From: JASFRI01 sp050115015
Lineage (GTDB): Bacteria; Acidobacteriota; Polarisedimenticolia; CBDVAL01
NCBI GenBank assembly: GCA_050115015.1
Contig: JASFRI010000130.1
Coordinates: forward strand, 1 to 10,431
Length of the DNA stretch: 10,431 bases
Reading direction: 5' to 3'
The translations under genes were made by a program, and so were the position numbers. The notes beneath the pieces were generated by a model that was given only the letters and a program-made list of their open reading frames with translations, ran no database searches and was not told where the DNA came from. Numbering within the stretch: position 1 is the first letter of the stretch; every line of letters begins with the position of its first letter. Of the stretch, positions 1 to 5,314 are shown piece after piece.

Positions 1-1
1 C

Positions 2-220
2 TACGAGGCCGACGGCGTCCTGGTGAACTCCATCAAGAGCTGCAACTCCTTCAGCGCCGGGCAGCTCCGTATCCTCCGCGAGGTGGAGGAGCGCACCGGC
101 CGCCCTGCCGGCTTCATCGAGAGCGATCTGGTCGACCCGCGCTACTTCTCCGCGGCGAACATCAAGAACCGTCTCGAGTCCTACTTCCAGATGATCGAGC
201 AGCGGAGGGCCAGCGCATGA
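2..220 (+). CDS. bcrB: Benzoyl-CoA reductase catalytic subunit B (BcrB-like), C-terminal end only
   Basis: Only the last 72 residues are present; the reading frame enters from the left edge without a start. They carry the C-terminal signature of the 2-hydroxyacyl-CoA dehydratase / benzoyl-CoA reductase (HgdB-like) family: a Lys-Ser-Cys-Asn motif (SIKSCNSFSAGQL), then an acidic FIESDLVDPRYFSAANIKNR stretch and a terminal RLESYFQM helix. The motif wording fits BcrB rather than BcrC, and in the Thauera bcrCBAD order the gene directly before bcrA is bcrB. With BcrC, this subunit binds the aromatic CoA thioester and Fe-S cluster and receives electrons from the BcrAD activator. Its TGA overlaps the ATG of bcrA by four bases (ATGA, 217-220), so translation is coupled. 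The subunit letter is inferred from memory of the family and gene order; a related dehydratase subunit is the alternative. Confidence 0.85.
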   Translation, partial: YEADGVLVNSIKSCNSFSAGQLRILREVEERTGRPAGFIESDLVDPRYFSAANIKNRLESYFQMIEQRRASA

Positions 221-1515
221 GGTACTTCGTCGGGATCGATCTCGGCTCCACGACCACGAAGGCGGTGGTTCTGGACGAGGAGGGGGGCATTCTCGGGCGC
301 GGCATCACCAACAGCCGGAGCAACTACAAGATCGCCTGCGACGTCGCCGTGGGGGAGGCGCGGATCGACACCCGCTTCCACCTCGTCGCCCGGGAGCTGG
401 GGGAGTACGACGCGACCGCACGGGACCGGCTCCTGGCCCAGCTGGAGCTGGGGTACCGCGAGCAGCAGTACCGCTCCCAGCTCCGCGTCCTGGGCGCGGT
501 GATCCGGCGGCTGCTGGAGCGGCGCCTGGCACCGCGGATGGACGAGCCGGCCCACCGCATCCTGGACCGCATGGAGAGGGAGGCGTCCGACCTGTTCGTC
601 GAGGGCGCCCGGCGAAAGAGCGACTTCTTCCGGGACCTCGCCGGCTCCCGCTACATGAGCTTCGCGGAGAGGGTAGCGGAGGAGACGGGCGCCAGCTTCG
701 ACCGGCTGGCCGGCCTGTTCGACAAGGCGATCCTCGAGGTGGAGAACCAGCCGCCGGTCGAGGATGGCTTCGGGAAGCAGGCCCGGGCGGCCCTCTCCCG
801 GGTGAAGGACGCCCCTCCGGAGCTGATGCAGGCGGTGGAGCGTGCCGGGGCGGTGCCGCTGGAGGAGGCGGCCACGGTGGGGACGGGCTACGGGCGGCAG
901 ACCCTCCCCTTCCCGAAGGAGCAGATCCGCTCCGAGATCCTCTGCCACGGGCTGGGAGCGCACCGGATGTTCCCGGGCACCCGGACGGTGCTGGACATCG
1001 GCGGACAGGACACCAAGGCGATCCAGGTCGACGGCAAGGGGATCGTCAGCTCTTTCCAGATGAACGATCGGTGCGCCGCCGGCTGCGGCCGCTACCTGGG
1101 GTACATCGCCGACGAGATGAACCTCGGCGTGCACGAGCTCGGACCCATGGCCTGCCAGTCCAACCGCCCGGTGCGGATCAACTCGACCTGCACGGTCTTC
1201 GCCGGCGCGGAGTTGCGGGAGCGCCTCTCCCTGGGAGAGCGGCGGGAGGACATCCTGGCGGGCCTGCACCGGGCGATCATCCTGCGGGCGATGTCGCTGC
1301 TGGCACGGTCCGGCGGCGTCTCCGACGAGTTCACCTTCACCGGAGGGGTGGCGCGCAACCCGGCGGCGGTGGGAGCCCTGGAGGCCCTCATCGAGGAGAA
1401 CTACGGGCGCATCACCATGAACATCTCCCCCGATTCCATCTACACCGGCGCCCTCGGCGCGGCGCTGTTCGCCCGGCACGAGTCACGGCGCGCTCCGGCG
1501 CGCCCGGGAGCCTGA
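217..1515 (+). CDS. bcrA: Benzoyl-CoA reductase, bcr type, ATPase/electron-activating subunit A
   Basis: This 432-residue protein is a member of the ASKHA ATPase / HgdC-type activator family. Phosphate-1 loop GIDLGSTTTK lies at residues 6-15, phosphate-2 motif DIGGQDTK at 260-267 and the adenosine motif FTGGVARN at 374-381. Cys286 (in NDRCAAGCGRYL) and Cys325 (in NSTCTVFAG) match the two cysteines by which each activator half binds the shared [4Fe-4S] cluster. An insert of about 180 residues (roughly 31-215) splits the fold; this and the length match Thauera BcrA / Rhodopseudomonas BadF and distinguish it from the smaller BcrD and HgdC. BcrA pairs with BcrD to hydrolyse ATP and drive ferredoxin electrons to the BcrBC active site in the cytoplasm. 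ATG 217 has GGAGGG at 204-209, seven bases upstream. Assignment is from recognised motifs and from the paired bcrD downstream. Confidence 0.93.
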   Translation: MRYFVGIDLGSTTTKAVVLDEEGGILGRGITNSRSNYKIACDVAVGEARIDTRFHLVARELGEYDATARDRLLAQLELGYREQQYRSQLRVLGAVIRRLLERRLAPRMDEPAHRILDRMEREASDLFVEGARRKSDFFRDLAGSRYMSFAERVAEETGASFDRLAGLFDKAILEVENQPPVEDGFGKQARAALSRVKDAPPELMQAVERAGAVPLEEAATVGTGYGRQTLPFPKEQIRSEILCHGLGAHRMFPGTRTVLDIGGQDTKAIQVDGKGIVSSFQMNDRCAAGCGRYLGYIADEMNLGVHELGPMACQSNRPVRINSTCTVFAGAELRERLSLGERREDILAGLHRAIILRAMSLLARSGGVSDEFTFTGGVARNPAAVGALEALIEENYGRITMNISPDSIYTGALGAALFARHESRRAPARPGA

Positions 1516-1517
1516 AC

Positions 1518-2420
1518 ATGAGCGAGGAGCTGCGGGTTGCAGGGATCGACATCGGCTCGTCCGCCGTCAAGGCGGTGGTCCTGGCGGAGTCGCCGGGACA
1601 GCCGCCCCGGGTCCTGTCCCGGGGCGTGGAGCGCATCCGGAGGCGGGAGGCACGGAAGGTGGCCGAGGAGCTCTTCCAGGCCTGCCTGGAGGAGAGCGGC
1701 CTGGAGCCGGGAGATCTGGGCTACGTCGCGACCACCGGTGAGGGGGAGCTGCTGGAGTTCCGGACCGGCCACTTCTACGGCATGACCACCCACGCCCGGG
1801 GAGCGCTGTTCCTCGAGCCGGAGGCTCGCGCGATCATCGACATCGGGGCCCTCCATGCCCGGGCCGTCCTGATGGACGGGCGGGCCAAGGTCCTGGGCTA
1901 CCGGATGACCAGCCAGTGCGCCTCGGGATCCGGCCAGTTCCTGGAGAACATCAGCCGTTACCTGGGGATCACCATCGAGGAGATCGGCCCCCTCTCGGTC
2001 TCGGCGGACAGCCCGGAGGCCTGCTCCTCCATCTGCGCCGTGCTCGCCGAGACCGACGTGATCAACATGGTCTCCCGGGGGATCTCCACCGCGAACATCA
2101 TCAAGGGGATCCACGAGTCGATGGCGGGGCGCTACCTGCGTCTCCTGACGTCCCTCGGGGCCGAGGGCGTCGTCCTGATCACCGGCGGCCTGGCCGCGGA
2201 CGCCGGGCTTCTCGAGACCCTCCGTGAGGGGGTGGCTGCGATGAAGCCCCGCCCGTCCCTCGACATCCGCGCCCACGAGGAATCGCCCCTCGCCGGCGCC
2301 TACGGCGCCGCCCTCTGGGGCGCGTTCCGTGCGCGGAAGCTCGTCCGCACGGGGTTGCCCTTCCCCGACCGCCCGGTGCCGGCGCCGGGTGACACGGCCG
2401 CTCCGGCGGGAGGGGCGTGA
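1518..2420 (+). CDS. bcrD: Benzoyl-CoA reductase, bcr type, ATPase/electron-activating subunit D
   Basis: This 300-residue ASKHA activator subunit is the partner of BcrA. It shows a phosphate-1 motif GIDIGSSAVK (9-18), DIGALHARAV at 108-117 in place of DIGGQDTK (a change I recall as typical of BcrD), Cys134 in TSQCASGSGQFLENISRYLG and Cys173 in SSICAVLAETDVINMVSRG, followed by ITGGLAAD (221-228). Cys134 and Cys173 are the expected cluster ligands. It lacks the large insert of BcrA. The start at ATG 1518 lies two bases after the bcrA stop and has GGGAG at 1506-1510 with seven-base spacing. The open frame extends upstream to 1071, but that part overlaps bcrA out of frame and is not coding. The BcrA + BcrD heterodimer is diagnostic for class I ATP-dependent benzoyl-CoA reductase of the bcr/bad type, as opposed to a homodimeric dehydratase activator. 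The last 20 or so residues are Pro/Ala/Gly-rich and look like a disordered tail. Confidence 0.93.
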   Translation: MSEELRVAGIDIGSSAVKAVVLAESPGQPPRVLSRGVERIRRREARKVAEELFQACLEESGLEPGDLGYVATTGEGELLEFRTGHFYGMTTHARGALFLEPEARAIIDIGALHARAVLMDGRAKVLGYRMTSQCASGSGQFLENISRYLGITIEEIGPLSVSADSPEACSSICAVLAETDVINMVSRGISTANIIKGIHESMAGRYLRLLTSLGAEGVVLITGGLAADAGLLETLREGVAAMKPRPSLDIRAHEESPLAGAYGAALWGAFRARKLVRTGLPFPDRPVPAPGDTAAPAGGA

Positions 2421-3154
2421 TGGCCGCGGAGCCGGGCCCGCCATCCCTGCAGGACCGCCGCGCCCTGGTGACCGGCGGCGCCGGCGCCATCGGCTCCGCG
2501 GTGGTACGGAGCCTGTCGGGCGCGGGCGCCCGGGTTGCCTCCGCGGACCTGCCGGGGAGCCCGCCGGGATCGGGGGCCGCGTCCCTGGAGGCCGATCTCC
2601 GCGAGCCCGGAGCCGTGGCGGCCCTGGTCGAGGAGGCGGACCGCAGGCTGGGGGGCCTGGATATCCTGGTCCACTGCGCCGGCATCACGCGGGACGCGGT
2701 GCTCTGGAAGATGAGCCCGTCGGACTGGTCCGAGGTGATCCGGGTCAATCTCGACTCGGCGTTCCACCTGCTGCGGGAGGCCACGCCGCGGATGCGCCGG
2801 GGTTCCGGCGGCGCCATCGTGCTCGTCGCCTCGATCAACGGCGAGCGTGGCAAGTTCGGACAGTCCAATTACGCCGCGAGCAAGGCCGGATTGATCGGGC
2901 TGGCGCGCTCCGCCGCCCGGGAGCTCGGCCGCTTCGACATCCGCGTCAACGTGATCGCTCCCGGCTGGATCGACACCCCCATGACCGCCGCCGCCCCGCC
3001 GGAGTTCCGACAGCGGGCGATCGACGAGTCCGCCCTCGGCCGGGTCGGCCGGCCAGAGGACGTGGCCGACGGGGTGCTGTTCCTGGTCTCCGGTCTGTCG
3101 CGGCACGTGACGGGCCAGGTGCTGCGTGTCGACGGAGGTCAGCTGATCGGCTGA
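2420..3154 (+). CDS. SDR-family dehydrogenase/reductase, probable hydroxyacyl-CoA dehydrogenase
   Basis: This 244-residue classical short-chain dehydrogenase/reductase has a nucleotide-binding TGGAGAIG loop at 18-25, a CAG version of the NAG motif at 86-88, and the tetrad Asn110, Ser138, Tyr151, Lys155 (YAASK). Asp43 at the end of the second strand suggests NAD(H) preference. The stretch INGERGKFGQSNYAASK resembles FabG/PhaB-type 3-oxoacyl reductases. ATG 2420 shares one base with the bcrD stop and has GGAGG at 2409-2413; a GTG one codon earlier (2417) is a less likely start. Location in the bcr operon suggests a CoA-thioester substrate from ring degradation. BadH of Rhodopseudomonas, a 2-hydroxycyclohexanecarboxyl-CoA dehydrogenase, is also an SDR from such a cluster. 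The family and catalytic residues are seen; the substrate is inference, and acetoacetyl-CoA reductase or FabG activity remain possible. Confidence 0.9.
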   Translation: MAAEPGPPSLQDRRALVTGGAGAIGSAVVRSLSGAGARVASADLPGSPPGSGAASLEADLREPGAVAALVEEADRRLGGLDILVHCAGITRDAVLWKMSPSDWSEVIRVNLDSAFHLLREATPRMRRGSGGAIVLVASINGERGKFGQSNYAASKAGLIGLARSAARELGRFDIRVNVIAPGWIDTPMTAAAPPEFRQRAIDESALGRVGRPEDVADGVLFLVSGLSRHVTGQVLRVDGGQLIG

Positions 3155-3169
3155 CCTTTGGGAGGTTCC

Positions 3170-3667
3170 ATGGAGAGGACGACGATGAACCAGGAGGCGC
3201 TGGAGGAAGGGGCCTCGATCCGCGAACTCCGACCGGAGGACCTCGAGGCGGTGATCGCCCTGGACGCGCGGAACGTCGGGCGGCGCCGGGAGGACTATTT
3301 CCGGGTCAAGCTGCAGCAGAACCTCGCCGAAACCGGCATCAAGGTCTCCCTGGCGGCGGAGCTGGATGGGCTCTTCGCCGGCTTTCTGCTGGCCCGGGTC
3401 TACTACGGGGAGTTCGGCAGCCTCGAGCCGGTGGCGGTGCTCGACACCATCGACGTGCATCCCGACTTCCGGCGTCAGGGTGTCGGGTCGGCCCTGCTGC
3501 GCCAGCTGCGGCTGAACCTGGGGGCGTTGCGGGTGTCCCGGCTCCGGACCGAGGTGGGATGGGGCGAGCAGTCCCTTCTCGCTTTCTTCCACCGCGAGGG
3601 ATTCCGGCCCGCCGAGAGGTTCTGTCTCGACCTGGATCTCGACGAGTCCGACCCTTCCCGCGGCTGA
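3170..3667 (+). CDS. GNAT-family N-acetyltransferase, candidate BadL-like aminobenzoate acetyltransferase
   Basis: The product has 165 residues with the Gcn5-related fold: an N-terminal IRELRPEDLEAVIALD segment (17-32), motif A with TIDVHPDFRRQGVGSALL (93-110) including the acetyl-CoA pyrophosphate loop RRQGVG, and a C-terminal LLAFFHREGF (136-145). Two starts compete: ATG 3170, with GGAGG four bases upstream at 3161-3165, and ATG 3185, with GGAGAGG at 3172-3178 and six-base spacing; five residues differ. The gene sits between the SDR and an Rrf2 regulator inside the bcr operon. In Rhodopseudomonas palustris the GNAT BadL acetylates aminobenzoates, and the acetamidobenzoates release the Rrf2 repressor BadM. 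The same pairing here makes that role a good hypothesis. The alternative is protein acetylation, for example of an acyl-CoA ligase. Family membership is certain; the substrate is inferred from context only. Confidence 0.9.
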   Translation: MERTTMNQEALEEGASIRELRPEDLEAVIALDARNVGRRREDYFRVKLQQNLAETGIKVSLAAELDGLFAGFLLARVYYGEFGSLEPVAVLDTIDVHPDFRRQGVGSALLRQLRLNLGALRVSRLRTEVGWGEQSLLAFFHREGFRPAERFCLDLDLDESDPSRG

Positions 3668-3669
3668 GA

Positions 3670-4119
3670 ATGCTGAACCTGAACAAGAGCACCCGCTACG
3701 CCCTGTACGCGGCGATGGAGATGGCCTCCACCGGCGGCGGGGAGCCGATCACCGCCGCGGACACGGCGAGGCGCTACGGGGTCCCCGGCTCGGTGCTGGC
3801 GAAGGTGTTCCAGCAGCTCGTGCGGGGGGGGATCGCCATCGGCGAGCGCGGCTCCCACGGCGGCTACCGCCTTGCCCGGGATCCGGCGGAGCTGACGATC
3901 CTCGACGTCGTGGAGGCGATGGAGCCGGGGCGCGGACCGGGTATCTGCCTGCTGGAGGATTCCGAGGAGACCGAGTGCTCCCGCACCGGCGACTGTCGGT
4001 TGTTCCGGGTGTTCGAGGAGGTCGACGAGCTCGCCCGATCGACCTTCGCCTCGATCACGCTGGAGACCCTGGTCCGATCCCCCCGCCCCGGCCGGCAGGT
4101 CCCGCTGCGCCACCCCTGA
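3670..4119 (+). CDS. Rrf2-family transcriptional regulator with three Fe-S-type cysteines, BadM-like by context
   Basis: This 149-residue winged-helix repressor begins with the Rrf2 signature LNKSTRYALYAAMEMA (4-19). A helix-turn-helix spans about 27-54 (PGSVLAKVFQQLVRGG is the recognition helix) and a wing GSHGGYRLAR lies at 61-70. Cys93, Cys103 and Cys109 form C-x9-C-x5-C in the region where IscR, NsrR and RsrR hold an iron-sulfur cluster. It is the last gene of the bcr operon, two bases after the GNAT stop, with no Shine-Dalgarno visible before ATG 3670, so its translation probably depends on ribosomes finishing the GNAT gene. The frame is open far upstream, but that part is antiphase to other genes. 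By analogy with BadM it probably represses the benzoyl-CoA reductase operon and so itself. Its operator would lie upstream of the operon, outside the window. Family is certain; the target and cluster are inferred. Confidence 0.94.
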   Translation: MLNLNKSTRYALYAAMEMASTGGGEPITAADTARRYGVPGSVLAKVFQQLVRGGIAIGERGSHGGYRLARDPAELTILDVVEAMEPGRGPGICLLEDSEETECSRTGDCRLFRVFEEVDELARSTFASITLETLVRSPRPGRQVPLRHP

Positions 4120-4147
4120 TCCCCCCGCCCCGCCCGCAGAACATGAC

Positions 4148-4185
4148 GGATTCTCGGGGACGGAGGCCTCCGTCCCCGAGAATTC
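4148..4185. terminator. 38-bp palindromic hairpin after the bcr operon, probable terminator
   Basis: An almost perfect inverted repeat is centred between 4166 and 4167. Seventeen contiguous complementary pairs (4150-4166 with 4167-4183) are extended by a wobble pair and a G-C pair. The arm includes TCTCGGGGACGGAGG, and the centre reads AGGCCT with no spacer, so the RNA would fold with a tetraloop. It starts 29 bases after the Rrf2 stop codon. No T-tract follows on either strand, so it is not a textbook intrinsic terminator; it could act with Rho, protect mRNA ends or be a protein-binding palindrome. Confidence 0.6.
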
Positions 4186-4198
4186 GTCAGGTCGATTT

Positions 4199-4229
4199 CC
4201 GACACCTGGGGGCGCGTCCGGGCTATGCT
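4199..4229 (+). promoter_or_regulatory. Weak candidate sigma-70-type promoter for the amino-acid dehydrogenase gene
   Basis: TATGCT at 4224-4229 matches four of six -10 consensus bases, and CCGACA at 4199-4204 matches four of six -35 bases, but the spacing is 19 bases, longer than ideal. It lies between the palindrome and the start codon at 4247, which is where a promoter for this separate gene is expected. The call is mostly positional. Confidence 0.25.
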
Positions 4230-4246
4230 GCGGGGAGGGAGAGGCG

Positions 4247-5296
4247 ATGGACGATCCGATGAGCAGCTGGGACGGTGAGTTCGTGGTGACCCACGTCGAC
4301 CGTCCGACCGGCGCCACGATCCGCATCGCCGTGCACCGCTCCTCCCCCGAGGCGGCGGTCGGTGGGACGCGCTGCAAGGCCTATGCAGGCCCCGATGACG
4401 CGCTGCGGGACGCCCTCCGCCTCGCCGGGGGGATGACGCTGAAGCTGGCGGCGCTGGGCCTCCCCCGAGGGGGCGGCAAGGCGGTCATCGACCTGCCCCG
4501 CCCCCTGCCGGAGCCGGAGCGCCGCGCACTGCTGCTGCGCTACGGCTCCCTGCTGGAGTCCCTGCGGGGCGTCTTCCAGACCGGCCCGGATCTGGGGACC
4601 TTGCCGGCGGACATGGATGTCATCGCCTCCCGGACCCGTTACGTGCACGGGGCCACGAGGGAGCACCATGGCGCCGGAGACCCCGGCCCGTTCACCGCCC
4701 TCGGCGTCCATGCAGGCATCCGCGCCTGCCTCCGGCACCGGTTCGGCACGGACGGGATCCGCGGCCGCTCCTTCCTGGTCCAGGGGCTCGGCGGGGTCGG
4801 CAGGCCTCTCGCCGCCCGCCTCGCCGCCGACGGCGGTGACGTGCGGTTCACCGATGCGGATCCGGCGGTGCGGGAGCGCGGCGAGGCGGCCGGCCACGCC
4901 TGGGTGGAGCCGGAGGATGCGCTCGCCCAGGAGTGCGACGTGCTGGTACCGTGTGCGGTGGGCGGGGTCATCGGGCCGGAGACCATCCCGGCGCTGCGCT
5001 GCGCGGTCGTCGCGGGGTCCGCGAACAACGTCCTCACGTCGGAGGCGGACGCGGGCCTGCTGCGGGAACGGGGCATCCTCTACGCTCCCGACTTCATCAT
5101 CAATGGCGGCGGGGCGATCTTCCTGCTCGGCACCGAGAGCCTGGGATGGGACGAGGAGCGCATCCGGCTGCAGATTCGCGCCATCGGTGACCGTCTGGGG
5201 GCGATCTTCGAGGAGGCGGACTCGCGCGGCGGGACGACGCTGGAGGCCGCCCTCGATGCGGCACGGGCGTGCCGGCGGGATCTCCTCGCGGGCTGA
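4247..5296 (+). CDS. Leu/Phe/Val dehydrogenase family amino-acid dehydrogenase (NAD-dependent)
   Basis: This 349-residue protein of the Glu/Leu/Phe/Val dehydrogenase superfamily catalyses reversible oxidative deamination of an amino acid to a 2-oxo acid. The substrate domain shows GGTRCKAY (39-46), GGMTLKLAALGLPRGGGK (61-78) with Lys66 (carboxylate binding) and catalytic Lys78, and Asp115 in TGPDLGT. The nucleotide domain has GLGGVG at 180-185 with acidic residues after the second strand, and IINGGGAIFL (284-293). Length and motifs fit the short leucine dehydrogenase group rather than the longer glutamate dehydrogenases. ATG 4247 is preceded by GGGAGG eight bases upstream; ATG 4259 in frame is a weaker alternative. 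It stands alone between a palindrome and a convergent operon. Branched-chain amino acids are the likeliest substrates, but residues such as Cys43 (Met in the leucine dehydrogenases I recall) leave specificity open. Confidence 0.9.
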   Translation: MDDPMSSWDGEFVVTHVDRPTGATIRIAVHRSSPEAAVGGTRCKAYAGPDDALRDALRLAGGMTLKLAALGLPRGGGKAVIDLPRPLPEPERRALLLRYGSLLESLRGVFQTGPDLGTLPADMDVIASRTRYVHGATREHHGAGDPGPFTALGVHAGIRACLRHRFGTDGIRGRSFLVQGLGGVGRPLAARLAADGGDVRFTDADPAVRERGEAAGHAWVEPEDALAQECDVLVPCAVGGVIGPETIPALRCAVVAGSANNVLTSEADAGLLRERGILYAPDFIINGGGAIFLLGTESLGWDEERIRLQIRAIGDRLGAIFEEADSRGGTTLEAALDAARACRRDLLAG

Positions 5297-5314
5297 CGCT
5301 CCGCTGCGTCAGCC
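5291..5314. terminator. Shared bidirectional hairpin spanning two convergent stop codons
   Basis: GGCTGACGC (5291-5299) and its exact reverse complement GCGTCAGCC (5306-5314) flank a six-base loop. The left arm contains the TGA of the amino-acid dehydrogenase, and the right arm contains the stop of the minus-strand HEAT gene (5309-5311). A hairpin between convergent genes is well placed to end both transcripts, but no T-run follows on either side. Confidence 0.6.

Noticed and set aside
181..1479. Long minus-strand open frame of 432 codons opposite bcrA
   Set aside because: Its product is a Gly/Arg/Pro/His/Leu-rich low-information sequence with no family motif, and bcrA on the other strand has unmistakable catalytic motifs. 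High GC makes antisense frames stay open.
1071..1517. Upstream extension of the bcrD frame
   Set aside because: The extension overlaps the essential C-terminal part of bcrA out of frame and is Arg/Gly/Pro-rich; family length and the ribosome site support ATG 1518.
217..2420. Activator of 2-hydroxyglutaryl-CoA dehydratase (HgdC) instead of benzoyl-CoA reductase subunits
   Set aside because: HgdC is a single homodimeric activator of about 260 residues. Here there are two different ASKHA subunits, one with the BcrA insert and one with the BcrD-specific DIGALHA motif.
2300..3592. Long minus-strand frame opposite the SDR and GNAT genes
   Set aside because: It covers two recognisable plus-strand genes, has no ribosome site or family motif, and has the composition of an antisense shadow.
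2329..3669. Upstream extension of the Rrf2 frame giving a 596-residue protein
   Set aside because: The extra sequence is antiphase to the SDR and GNAT genes; the Rrf2 signature begins right after ATG 3670.
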